Positions 27,671 through 36,913 of a DNA stretch of 64,000 nucleotides are shown here, piece by piece. Source of the DNA: G963677445 sp963677445 (GTDB taxonomy: Bacteria; Bacteroidota; Ignavibacteria; Ignavibacteriales; Melioribacteraceae); contig CAXXGF010000054.1 in the NCBI GenBank assembly GCA_963677445.2, forward strand, positions 203,152-267,151, given 5' to 3'. Position 1 is the stretch's first letter; each line of letters opens with the position of its first letter. Under the pieces are notes generated by a model, which was not told the DNA's origin, made no database searches, and saw only the letters and a program-made list of their open reading frames with translations. The position numbers and the translations under genes were made by a program.

Positions 27671-28819
27671 ATGAGTAAATATATATATATGAACAATTCG
27701 GCGACCGGCTGGCCTAAACCTTCCCAGGTTGTTGAAGCTGTCAACAGTTATCTTGAACATCCGCCGTGTCATCACTTACGGGGTGGTGATTCGGCCCGAT
27801 CAGATATTGTTTCTGACTGCCGGAAACAATTGGCCGAACTTTTTAATGTGACAGATTCTGAGAGAATAATTTTCACCTCCGGAGCTACAGAATCACTGAA
27901 TCTTGTAATCAGGGGGCTGGAATTAAAGAATAAAAATGTTGTCACAACCGTTACTGAGCACAACTCAGTTTTACGTCCCCTGAAAACCTTAGAAAAAGAA
28001 GGCGACATAACACTTACGATTATTGAATGTGATCTTGAGGGAAAAGTAATTTTTGAAAATCTTATTCGCAGACTGAAACCAGATACCGGATTGGTCGTTC
28101 TGAATCACTGTTCAAATGTTACCGGAGCTCTTAATGATATTAAACCAATTGGCAGAGAATGTAAAAAACGAAACATTCCATTTCTTGTCGATGCCTCTCA
28201 GAGCGCCGGAGTTTATCCGGTTGATGTTCAGAATATGTATATTGACGCGTTGGCTTTTACGGGCCACAAAGCTTTACACGGATTGCCCGGTATCGGAGGG
28301 GTATATATAAATAAAGGGCTTAATATTGTTCCGCTGAAAACCGGCGGCACAGGAATTAAAAGTGATTATCTTTATCAGCCGGAAAAAATGCCATTATATT
28401 ATGAAGCGGGCACATTAAACATGCCGGGAATTATTTCGCTATATCACGGGGTGAAATATATTTTTGATAATGGCATAGAATATTTTCGAAAAAGAAAGGA
28501 AGAAATTGTTGCCCGAATTAAAGATAGCCTGAAGAAGTCAGGAAGAATAAAATATTATCCTGAGGACAACCTCGGTTTTAATCCGACCATATTTTCTTTC
28601 AATATCAGGGGTATCGATCCTGAAGATGTCGGGTATTTGTTATCAGAACAATACAAAATTATCGTCCGCACTGGTTTGCATTGCGCTCCATTAATTCACA
28701 GATTTATTGGAACAGCCCCATCAGGTTGTGTAAGAGTAAGTCCGTCACATTTTACAACGGAGAATGAGGTTGAAAGTTTATGCAGGGCGCTACTCGAAAT
28801 ATCAGAAATGGGAGATTAA
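27671..28819 (+). CDS. cysteine desulfurase family protein (class V aminotransferase)
   Basis: 382 residues from ATG 27671; an earlier in-frame ATG at 27638 lies in the terminator stem and is less likely. PLP enzyme: TSGATESLNLVIRGL binds the cofactor phosphate, VDASQSAGVYPVD holds the PLP-ring Asp, FTGHKALHG the Schiff-base Lys, and GLHCAP the catalytic Cys. The layout matches the EF2568-like subgroup of class V enzymes rather than IscS or SufS. It would mobilise sulfur (or selenium) from cysteine. Neighbours are the V4R genes upstream and a 93-residue protein downstream. Confidence 0.85.
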   Translation: MSKYIYMNNSATGWPKPSQVVEAVNSYLEHPPCHHLRGGDSARSDIVSDCRKQLAELFNVTDSERIIFTSGATESLNLVIRGLELKNKNVVTTVTEHNSVLRPLKTLEKEGDITLTIIECDLEGKVIFENLIRRLKPDTGLVVLNHCSNVTGALNDIKPIGRECKKRNIPFLVDASQSAGVYPVDVQNMYIDALAFTGHKALHGLPGIGGVYINKGLNIVPLKTGGTGIKSDYLYQPEKMPLYYEAGTLNMPGIISLYHGVKYIFDNGIEYFRKRKEEIVARIKDSLKKSGRIKYYPEDNLGFNPTIFSFNIRGIDPEDVGYLLSEQYKIIVRTGLHCAPLIHRFIGTAPSGCVRVSPSHFTTENEVESLCRALLEISEMGD

Positions 28820-28821
28820 GG

Positions 28822-29103
28822 ATGGAAATTTTAGAGATAAAGAATGTGGAAGATTGTTTTGACGGTTCTTTGATAAAAGAAATATTGCTGGCTTCTGAAA
28901 TAACCAAAGATTTTATTTATTCTATCGGGGATGAATGTAATATTCAGTATTTTGACAATTTTGCCCGCCCCTTTTTTAAAATAAGGAAAAACGGTTTATT
29001 CGATTTGAAGGGGATAGAAGGGAATAAAACGATGAGAGTTCATTTGAAGAATCCCGAAAAGTATTCAATGGAAAAATTTTGCCAACTGGTTCAACGCTTA
29101 TAA
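28822..29103 (+). CDS. hypothetical 93-residue protein downstream of the desulfurase
   Basis: ATG at 28822, 2 nt after the desulfurase stop, with an AAGG site; translation is probably coupled. Mixed alpha-beta, one Cys near the N-terminus (VEDCFDGS), one in the middle (GDECNI) and one near the end (KFCQL). It could be a sulfur acceptor or partner of the desulfurase, but no family is recognised. Confidence 0.65.
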   Translation: MEILEIKNVEDCFDGSLIKEILLASEITKDFIYSIGDECNIQYFDNFARPFFKIRKNGLFDLKGIEGNKTMRVHLKNPEKYSMEKFCQLVQRL

Positions 29104-29132
29104 ATTATCCTGTTTGAAGGATATAATTCTTT

Positions 29133-29587
29133 TTTGGTTCTATATGAAATTTAGTGGGTAAAGTAATAAAATAGCGCATAAAGATATGAATTATAAATTC
29201 GCAAATTGTCATGTTAGATTTCCGGAAACCAGCCCCTGGTCTTCACCACCACAGAGCGCGCGGTCTTGAAAAAAGTGGATGAGTCTGAAAGTCCCTCTTA
29301 CCCCCGACTGAGCCAGACGCTTTCAGTTTTCCATATCTTTACGCGTTAGCTGCTTTCGCCCTTTCAGGGTTTTGTATCCATCTGTGACAAACTGGAATTA
29401 TTATTAGCGCTGAAAGCGCGACAATCAACAGCCCCGGGCAACGCCCGGGATAATAAAAGAAAAAGTGTATTTAAGCCCTGCAGGGGCGGAAGCTAAACGT
29501 CGGGATTATCCGGTTATACTTTAACAAAAGGTTTTGTTTAATTGTCAGGACCGACAAAAATCACCTACTGTATTTCACATAGGACCA
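29133..29587. repeat. MITE-like repeat, copy B
   Basis: About 455 bp, inverted relative to 21176-21698 and alike along its length. Terminal repeats TTTGGTTCTATATGAAAT and (other strand) TGGTCCTATGTGAAAT. It lacks the 68 bp segment that copy A has between two CCCTGAAAGGG repeats. The hairpin TATCCTGAAATTATTTCAGGATA just outside (29614-29636) is a separate palindrome. Confidence 0.8.
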
Positions 29588-29910
29588 AAACTGTTTATGG
29601 GCTTTAGCAATTATATCCTGAAATTATTTCAGGATATATATTACTTTTGTAAGTCTGTTTTTATCCATTTTACTATCCGGAATTTTATCTGTGTGCGTTT
29701 CCGCGGGAATGTTTATCGTGTCGCTAAAAGAGTCGTATATTCAAAATAAAAAAAAGGACGTTTTTATTTATAAGTTCATTTTACAAGACTCATGAAAATA
29801 TAAGGCTATATCTTATACAGGCACATTATTTTGGCCTGGTTTGAGCATTTTATTATTCTGATCTGGTTTTTTGATGATAAAATGTCTTAGGTTAATAAAG
29901 ACGGGGATAT

Positions 29911-29937
29911 AAAAAAAAGGCGCCGAAGCGCCTTTTA
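29911..29937 (-). terminator. terminator of duplicated gene 1
   Basis: Hairpin AAGGCGC-CGAA-GCGCCTT with a T run on the minus strand. Confidence 0.85.
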
Positions 29938-29943
29938 TATTTA

Positions 29944-31836
29944 TTATAATTTACTGTGAAATCCTTTCAGGTTGTCCGCGCATTTATTTATGTTTTTACC
30001 GATATTAGCCATTTCTTCACTTTTCGATTTTATTTTTTCAAATTCATTTTTTAAATCATCAATAGAAGGGATACCAGGCAGTTTTATTTTGAGTTTGTCA
30101 ACAAGAGGTTTTATCGCTTTTTTGGCATATTTTTCAGCTACTTTTTTGACAGCCTTTCCCAGTTTGCCGCCTGTTAAAATTTTCCTGATGCTGATGCTTA
30201 TTTTTTTACCCAGGACTTTTTTTTCGAATTTTTTATCAAGAACATTATTAACCTTTCCAACGACATTATCAACTTTCTTAAGTTTATCCGTAAAACCATT
30301 AATAGCTGAATTAAATTTATCAACCGGTTTTTTCACTTTGGCTACAGAGGCGCTCAGGTTTTTAATTTTGTCAGCTTCTTTATCAAGTTTATCTATTTCC
30401 GCGGTAATTCCGGGCAAATTAGCTTTAACCTGCGAGATGCCATGCTCTCCTTTATCCCCGTTTTTTTGCAGTTTAATATCGATCAGCTTTTGTTTGAGTT
30501 TTAAGATTTCTTTTTCAGCGTTGTTGATTGCGGCGACAGAGTTATTTGAATTCCAGATAGTAGGTGAAACAACAGCTTTTTCGAGATTATTTACTTTTCC
30601 CTCAATAGATTCAACTTTGGTTTTTGTTGTAGTGAGAGCCATCCTCAATGTGGTTGCCGCTGTTCCGATCACCGGAAATTTTCCAAAAACGAACAGGGCG
30701 TCGGAATAATTATTGAGCCTTTTTGAAATTGATTCCAAACTATTACCGATGTTCTGAGCTGACTGACAGGCAGGAACAGCTTCCCAAAGGAGTTTGTCTC
30801 TTGTTTCCCTTAATTTCTTCTGACAAGCCAATAATTTATCATAAGCTTTGTCAAGTTCCGGCGCGTTGGCTCCCTTAAGATCGGATAGTTTTTTGGGTGA
30901 ATACTGGTAATCGCTGTGCACCCAGGCTTCTCCATTTTTCCTGTTGACGAACATTACATATGGCACCCCGTCAATAAAATAATGTGTAAGTCCCTGTATT
31001 CCCTTTGGATATCCGGTTGTTACCCAAAAAAATTTGCCCAGGGTTCCGGTGTCAGTCAGCTCAATACTCCAAAAGTGCCCGTTTTCATGATTTGAAAGAA
31101 TAAGATGGTTGATACCGCCATAATTGAATACTGTAGAAGCTGATATACCGTTTTCAAATTTTGATGTTTCCCATGTTTGTTCACCCATTTTGCCGTCGGG
31201 TGTCAGTTTCCTGATCCATGCCTTTTTTGACTGGGATATCTTTAACAGATAATTCTGGCCATGAGCTTCAAAGGTTGACATTGCCCTTACTTTGTTAACT
31301 TTGCTTTTGCCTTTGTATGTTTGTCTGCCAAACTTGCCATCATCGGTCAGCTCATAAATCCATGAAGTGCCGTCATCATATTTTTCCAGAACCGCGAAAT
31401 TTTTAGAACCGGATTTGTAGGTTGTAATCTCGTCAATATTTTTCTCCCAGTTTTTGTTATCGGTAAATTTTCCTGTCTTACCATCAGTCGTGAGAGTTAT
31501 AATCCAGGCGTGACCTGTTTCGCCGCTTGTAAGGATAAGGTAGGTTTTAGCACCTGCCTGGTAGGTTGCGGCTGCTTTGATCCCTTTTTCCCAGTTATCG
31601 GTATTCCAGGTTATATCCCCGACTGTTCCGTCATTATTAAGCCTGAATATCCAGGCGTTGCCATGATCCTGTCTTTTCATGAAGACATAATTATTGCCAC
31701 CACATTCGTAGGCGGTAATTTCCCCGATACTATTCACCCATTTGCTTGTAAACCATGTTGTTGTGGGATTCTGTGAAAATAAGAATGAAGTAAAAACCAA
31801 AAGAGATGCGATTATCCAGTTACGTATTGAAATCAT
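29944..31836 (-). CDS. secreted six-repeat propeller plus coiled-coil protein, copy 1
   Basis: 630 residues with a signal peptide (ending LFSQN). Residues 25-320 hold six repeats of about 48 residues with a common shape (ITWNTDNWEKGIKAAATY, then NYLLK or TYLIL, then AWI..L..DGK.G), as expected for a six-bladed beta-propeller of lectin type. Residues 330-630 are alpha-helical, Lys-rich and probably coiled-coil, ending in the conserved MANIGKNINKCADNLKGF. There is no type IX tail, so the export route beyond the Sec signal is unclear. Family not recognised. It is duplicated at 33351. Confidence 0.75.
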   Translation of the reverse strand: MISIRNWIIASLLVFTSFLFSQNPTTTWFTSKWVNSIGEITAYECGGNNYVFMKRQDHGNAWIFRLNNDGTVGDITWNTDNWEKGIKAAATYQAGAKTYLILTSGETGHAWIITLTTDGKTGKFTDNKNWEKNIDEITTYKSGSKNFAVLEKYDDGTSWIYELTDDGKFGRQTYKGKSKVNKVRAMSTFEAHGQNYLLKISQSKKAWIRKLTPDGKMGEQTWETSKFENGISASTVFNYGGINHLILSNHENGHFWSIELTDTGTLGKFFWVTTGYPKGIQGLTHYFIDGVPYVMFVNRKNGEAWVHSDYQYSPKKLSDLKGANAPELDKAYDKLLACQKKLRETRDKLLWEAVPACQSAQNIGNSLESISKRLNNYSDALFVFGKFPVIGTAATTLRMALTTTKTKVESIEGKVNNLEKAVVSPTIWNSNNSVAAINNAEKEILKLKQKLIDIKLQKNGDKGEHGISQVKANLPGITAEIDKLDKEADKIKNLSASVAKVKKPVDKFNSAINGFTDKLKKVDNVVGKVNNVLDKKFEKKVLGKKISISIRKILTGGKLGKAVKKVAEKYAKKAIKPLVDKLKIKLPGIPSIDDLKNEFEKIKSKSEEMANIGKNINKCADNLKGFHSKL

Positions 31837-32158
31837 GGTACTACTCCTGCTTTATTGATTTTTAGTGAAATAAACTGATTTTCCTCATATCAGATTATTT
31901 GCACAATATTTCCAAAATATATGCCAACATATAAATCATTCGTTTTCTGAAGTATTATTCAACAATTTATTGTTGGATGATCTTTTCAGGGTAAAAAATC
32001 GTACACTATTTTGTCCAGGATAAGAAGAATATTAGACATAAATATAGTGAGAATATGAATTAAGACAAAATTATTGTTTAGTTAACAATTGATGGAAATA
32101 ATTGAAGAAATATCGGCTAAGTTCTAAATAATACCGCAAAAAGTATAATATTAGCAGT

Positions 32159-33082
32159 ATGGAAAAACGAAAAAAGATAAAACTGTTATTCAGCGGGCTG
32201 CCTAATATTTCATAAAAAGAACTATTAGATGAATTACTTCAAGAGCAAGAACTAAAAGGATCGATACTCGAAATAGCCCAAGATGAAGTAACAAGAAAAA
32301 GAAAAAACAAACCATGTCCCCATTGCGGAGGAAAGAACGTATATAAAAGGGGTAAATAAAAGGGTGTTCAGATGTATCGTTGTAATGAGTGTGAAAGATG
32401 GTAAAGCGAAACTACGGGCACACCATTGTATGATATAAAACTAAAGAGTAAGTGGCAGTCATATTTACGCTGTATGCAAGAAGAAAAGCCGGTAAAAAAG
32501 ATAACCCCGGAGTTGGGCATAAGCATGCAAACGAGTTTTTATTGGCGACACAAAATACTGAGTTCATTAGAACAATATGCTCCTGAGGAATTGACATCGG
32601 AAGTAGAATGTGATGAATTAGAGTTGCCAGTAAGTAATAAAGGAGCAAAAAACTTAGAGCGGAAGCCAAGAAAAAGAGGAAGCGACTTCAATCGTAATCA
32701 AGGTGAATCGGAAATCACAACGGTACAAGTATTAACGGCAGTAGAGCGGAGCGGAAGAAAGTATCTGAAAGCTGTAGAATCAAAACGTCTGAGTAAGGAA
32801 GAAATAGAGAAATCTTTAGAAGGCAAGCTATCCGGTGATGTTGTTTTAATAACAGACAAACACCCTTCATACAGGGCTTTTGCGAAAGAGAACAGATCGA
32901 TAAAACACAAAACTGTGAAATCCGGGGATCATGTTGATAAAAATGATAAAACCGCTAATTTGCAGAAAGTGAACAATGTACACTCACAAATAAGGAAATT
33001 TTTGCGTCCCTTTAATGGAGTAAGTTCAAAATATTTGCAGAACTATTTGAACTGGTATTCAATTGTAGATAATTCTGCATGA
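32159..33082 (+). pseudogene. dead ISXO2/IS1595-type transposase
   Basis: One reading frame from 32159 holds three in-frame TAA codons (after LPNIS, after YKRGK, after CERW) but no frameshift. The protein would have a zinc ribbon (CPHCGGKNVYKRGK...YRCNEC) and an IS1595-type domain with VECDELELP, LITDKHPSYRAF and the C-terminal RKFLRPFNGVSSKYLQNYLNW. It differs from the intact transposase at 24936, so it is another subgroup. It lies exactly between the two duplicated units and may have mediated the duplication. Confidence 0.85.
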
Positions 33083-33317
33083 ATAAACAAACCTTATTAC
33101 AGTGGTTCTTGACAATCCTGACAACTGCTCAGGCATGTCATCTTTTTCTACTATTCAAACAAAATACTGTTATTATTAAAACTTAGCCGGTAAGACTAAT
33201 GAAAATATAAGGCTATGTCTCATACAGGCACATTATTTTGGCCTGGTTTGAGCATCTTATTATTCTGATCTGGTTTTTTGATGATAAAATGTCTTAGGTT
33301 AATAAAGACGGGGATAT

Positions 33318-33346
33318 AAAAAAAAGGCGCCGAAGCGCCTTTTTTA
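33318..33346 (-). terminator. terminator of duplicated gene 2
   Basis: Same AAGGCGC-CGAA-GCGCCTT hairpin as in copy 1, with T runs on both sides. Confidence 0.85.
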
Positions 33347-33350
33347 TTCA

Positions 33351-35240
33351 CTATAATTTATTGTTGAATCCTTTTAGGTTGGCCGCGCATTTATTGATAT
33401 TTTTACCGATATTGGCCATTTCTTCACCTTTTGATTTTGCCTTATCAAATTCCTTTTTGATATCATCAATCGAAGGAACGCCGGGAAGTTTTATTTTTAA
33501 TTTTTTCGCGAGGGGTTTTATCGCTTTTTTCGCGAATTTCTCGGCGACCTTTCTTATTGCTTTGCCAACTTTGCCACCGGTTAATACTTTGCGGATGCTT
33601 ACGCTGAATTTCTTGCCAAGTATTTTTTTGGAGAATTTTTTATCAAGAACTTTATTTACTTTTCCAACTACATTATCCACTTTTTTAAGCTTGCCTGTGA
33701 AATTTTTTACAGCTGAATTAAACTTATCGACAGGCTTTTTTACTTTAGAGATAGAACCGCTGAGTTTTTTAATTTTGTCAACTTCTTTATTCAGTTTATC
33801 AATTTCAGATGTAATGGCTGGTAAATTGGTTTTTACCTGAGAAATACCATGCTCTCCATTATCAGCGTTTTTTTGCAGCTTCATATCAATGAGTTTTTGT
33901 TTTAGTTTCAGCAGCTCTCTTTCAGCATTGTTGAGAGCGGATACAGAATTCTCTGAATTCCATATTGTCGGTTTTACCACAGCTTTATTCAGGTTATTTG
34001 CTTTTCCCTCCACAGATTCAACTTTTGTTTTTGTTGTGGTCAGGGTCATTCTGAGAGTTGTCGCCGCTGTTCCAATAATCGGAATTTTGCCGAAAGCAAA
34101 AAGGGCGTCGGAATAATTATTTAGTCTGTCTGTAATTGATCCGAGACTGTTGCCGACATTCTGCGCTGACTTACAGGCCGGAATAGCTTCCCAAAGCAGT
34201 TTGTCCCTTGTTTCAGATAATTTATCCCGGCTGGCCGATAACTTTTCATAAGCCTGATCAAGCTGCGAAGCGTTTGCTCCTTTAATATCGGATAGTTTTT
34301 TTGGTGAAAACTGGTAATCACTGTGCAGCCAGGCTTGCCCGTTATTGCGGTCAACAAGCATAACGTAAGGCATGCCATCAATATAATAGTGAGTGAGTCC
34401 CTGGATGCCCTTGGGATATTGTATGCTCAGGAAAAATCTACCTACTGTCCCTGCATCAGTCAGTTCAATGCTCCAGAAGTAGCCGTTTGACTGATTAGAC
34501 AAAATAAGATGATTAATTCCTCCATATTTAAATATTGTTGAAGCGGATATTCCCTTCTGCCAGTCTGATGTTTCCCAGGTTTGTTCACCCATTTTACCAT
34601 CAGGAGTCAGTTTTCTGATCCATGCCTTTTTTGACTGGGATATTTTTAACAGATAATTCTGACCATTGGCTTCAAAAGTTGACATGGCCCTGACTTTGTT
34701 AACTTTGCTTTTGCCTTTGTATGTCTGCTTACCAAACTTGCCATCATCTTTAAGCTCATATATCCAGGATGTCGCATTATCATATCCTTCCAGAACAGCA
34801 TAGTTTTTCGAACCAGCCCGGTAAGTGGTTATCTCATATATCTTTTTCTGCCAGTTTTTATTATCGGTAAATTTACCGACTTTTCCGCCGGGATTTATAG
34901 TGATTATCCATGCATGACCGGTATTGCCGCTTGTAAGGATAAGGTAGGTTTTACCTCCTGCCTGGTAGGTTGCCGCTGCTCTTATATCTTTTTCCCAGTT
35001 GTTGGTTTTCCAGGTTTGTTTGCCCATAGTGCCGTCATCATTTAATTTGAAAATCCAGGCATCGCCATGATCCTGTCTTTTCTGGAAAACATAATTTTGT
35101 CCGGCGCATTCAAACGCGGTAATTTCACCGATATTTTTCTGCCAGCTATCGGTGAACCAGGTGGTTTTGGGTTCCTGTGAAAATAATAATGAGGCTAAAA
35201 CTAAAAGAGATGAGATTATCCAATTACGTAAAAAAGTCAT
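33351..35240 (-). CDS. secreted six-repeat propeller plus coiled-coil protein, copy 2
   Basis: 629 residues, aligned with the protein at 29944 from signal peptide to C-terminus with only a one-residue length difference; by eye about four in five residues agree. Blocks such as KGKSKVNKVRAMSTFEA are identical, while loops of the propeller differ. This pattern (conserved core, variable loops) suggests diversified ligand binding. Start and ribosome site (AGCAGGAGTAG) are also conserved. Function unknown. Confidence 0.75.
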   Translation of the reverse strand: MTFLRNWIISSLLVLASLLFSQEPKTTWFTDSWQKNIGEITAFECAGQNYVFQKRQDHGDAWIFKLNDDGTMGKQTWKTNNWEKDIRAAATYQAGGKTYLILTSGNTGHAWIITINPGGKVGKFTDNKNWQKKIYEITTYRAGSKNYAVLEGYDNATSWIYELKDDGKFGKQTYKGKSKVNKVRAMSTFEANGQNYLLKISQSKKAWIRKLTPDGKMGEQTWETSDWQKGISASTIFKYGGINHLILSNQSNGYFWSIELTDAGTVGRFFLSIQYPKGIQGLTHYYIDGMPYVMLVDRNNGQAWLHSDYQFSPKKLSDIKGANASQLDQAYEKLSASRDKLSETRDKLLWEAIPACKSAQNVGNSLGSITDRLNNYSDALFAFGKIPIIGTAATTLRMTLTTTKTKVESVEGKANNLNKAVVKPTIWNSENSVSALNNAERELLKLKQKLIDMKLQKNADNGEHGISQVKTNLPAITSEIDKLNKEVDKIKKLSGSISKVKKPVDKFNSAVKNFTGKLKKVDNVVGKVNKVLDKKFSKKILGKKFSVSIRKVLTGGKVGKAIRKVAEKFAKKAIKPLAKKLKIKLPGVPSIDDIKKEFDKAKSKGEEMANIGKNINKCAANLKGFNNKL

Positions 35241-35587
35241 TTTGCTACTCCTGCTTTAATGATTTTTCGTGAAATAACCTGATTTTCTTCATATCAGATT
35301 ATTTGCACTATATTTTCAAAATATGTGCCAACATATAAATCATTTGTTTTCTGAAGTATAATTCAACAATTGATTGTTGGATGATCTTTTTAGGGTAAAA
35401 AATCGTACACTATTTTGTCCAGGATAAGAAGAATTATGGACACAAATATAGGGAGAAAATAAATTAAGACAAAATTATCGTTTAAGAACGGTTGTAATTC
35501 TGGTGTTGAGAGAAATATTGTTATTAACGGAAATTTTACTGATTGGGTTGTAAAAGAAACTGGAATGGAATGTTCTGGCAAATGAAT

Positions 35588-35613
35588 AAAAAAGGGCGCC
35601 GCCGGCGCCCTTT
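35588..35613 (-). terminator. terminator of the 35621-36589 gene
   Basis: Strong stem AAAGGGCGCC / GGCGCCCTTT, with a T run on the minus strand. Confidence 0.85.
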
Positions 35614-35620
35614 AGAATTT

Positions 35621-36589
35621 TTACCATAAACTCATTTTCGCGTTGAATAGCTTCCAAAGCTGGTCGGGAGCGCCGGTTTTTTCCTTGAATTGGATTATTC
35701 CGGTTCCCGGCTCAATTGTGAGTGCCCATTTGTCATCGGTGTTGTAAGGAACAAGCATCGAACCTTTTTGGCCTTCCGGCGCGCTCCTGAATACATAAAG
35801 CATTGAGTAGCCTGTCCTTCTATAAGGCACCTGCATTACTTCACCGGTTGTGAAAATACCATTGCCCGCTTCATCCTGCGGTGTGCACATAAACATTTTT
35901 GTCGCTGTATTCTGGATATAATAAATTCCTGAACCGGTTGGATGTACAATAAGATTCCATGAAGAGCTGATATTATTTTTACCGCTTCCGTGCAACTTGG
36001 AGAATGCGCCTTTCTCAATGCCCATATATAATTTGGCGTTTTCGTTTAAAAGAACATTTCTATAAGCCACACCCCAGACCTGTTCCGGTGTATCAGCTTT
36101 TATTGTCTGCTGGACAAGTTCTCTGTTCTTAAGCATCGTAAGAGCTTTGCCGCTGTGTTTGAAAACAAAAAATGATGCGTATCGGTATTTTGCTGTATCT
36201 CTGACGATTTTGATTTTTTGATTATCTTTACCTGAATATTTTTCAGCGACAATTTTGGCGTCATCCCCGGTGGATGAATTTTCGACTGTAAGAGCCCATT
36301 GTCCGAATACCGAGGTAATATAATTATAGCCATCTCCGGCATCCGAGATTATAAATTTTTGTTCATCATTGGCCATAAAAGCTCCATTGGCTTTAAAGCC
36401 TGCCGGCTGGGCGCCCTTTTTCTGTCCGAGCAAGCCAGCGAACATATCATCCACAGCGTCGGGATTTGTCGGATGTGTGAATTCCAACGCTGAGTCATCT
36501 TTTAAATTAAAAACATAATTATAAGTGCCGCTCCTGAATTGCGCGAGCAACGATGTTGCGAGGATAAGAAAAGAAATAATGATTCTCAT
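35621..36589 (-). CDS. secreted protein with ricin-like beta-trefoil repeats
   Basis: 322 residues, signal peptide (ending LLAQF). Two similar halves each contain a lectin-type pattern: FIISDAGDGYNYITSVFGQWALTVE, then IYYIQNTATKMFMCTPQDEAG and WALTIEPGTGIIQFKEKTGAPDQLWKL. The last resembles the Q-x-W motif of ricin-type trefoils. Carbohydrate binding is therefore plausible, not shown. It has its own terminator and stands next to the duplicated propeller genes, so this stretch looks like a secreted-lectin locus. Confidence 0.6.
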   Translation of the reverse strand: MRIIISFLILATSLLAQFRSGTYNYVFNLKDDSALEFTHPTNPDAVDDMFAGLLGQKKGAQPAGFKANGAFMANDEQKFIISDAGDGYNYITSVFGQWALTVENSSTGDDAKIVAEKYSGKDNQKIKIVRDTAKYRYASFFVFKHSGKALTMLKNRELVQQTIKADTPEQVWGVAYRNVLLNENAKLYMGIEKGAFSKLHGSGKNNISSSWNLIVHPTGSGIYYIQNTATKMFMCTPQDEAGNGIFTTGEVMQVPYRRTGYSMLYVFRSAPEGQKGSMLVPYNTDDKWALTIEPGTGIIQFKEKTGAPDQLWKLFNAKMSLW

Positions 36590-36630
36590 TGTTTACTCCG
36601 ATTAGTAAAAATATAATTTCGCCAATGTTT

Positions 36631-36646
36631 CACAATTAGTGTGCCA
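36631..36646 (-). promoter_or_regulatory. possible weak sigma-54 promoter
   Basis: Read on the minus strand: TGGCACA-CTAA-TTGTG. The -24 element is good but the -12 lacks the GC dinucleotide. It lies about 40 nt before the start at 36589. Confidence 0.3.
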
Positions 36647-36913
36647 AAATCATCACGACCCGATAAACAAGTGTTTTCTATCCTTTTTCCCCTGTTTAAT
36701 TCTCATTTTCCGGAAAAAAAAGAGATATGACTTTTATCGGTAACCGAAACTTGTATAAAAAAGTATACGTTTTCAAGAAAAAAGCGTAGAAATTAGATGA
36801 AAATCTGGTAAAGACCTAAATATTACGGTTTATTTAAATAATTCTAAATACAATACCACAAGAACACCGCCACCTTCGAATTGAAATGTCTTACATTATC
36901 ACAGGTAACTTTT

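Larger units (their letters stand above)
29784..32085. repeat. duplicated unit, copy 1 (gene plus both flanks)
   Basis: About 2.3 kb matching 33199-35488 in the same orientation. The match starts with ATGAAAATATAAGGCTAT, includes the terminator, the coding region and more than 200 bp upstream of the start (CAACATATAAATCATT, GTACACTATTTTGTCCAGG). The two copies are separated by a dead transposase. Confidence 0.85.
33199..35488. repeat. duplicated unit, copy 2
   Basis: Second copy of the 2.3 kb unit, same orientation, with conserved flanks on both sides of the coding region. See copy 1 at 29784. Confidence 0.85.

Noticed and set aside
29972..30709. 245-codon open frame opposite the duplicated propeller gene
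   Set aside because: It is antisense to a gene with signal peptide and paralogue, is only hydrophobic by base bias, and has no ribosome site.
31900..31960. sigma-54 promoters upstream of the duplicated genes
   Set aside because: TGGCATA/TGGCACA is present but the -12 element (TTGGA or TTGAA) lacks the GC dinucleotide in both copies.
14571..33082. Reassigned TAA codon (in-frame TAA in egtD and three in the transposase)
   Set aside because: Many intact genes here end normally at TAA, including the deiminase, amidase and WXXGXW genes, so the code is standard. The transposase is simply dead.
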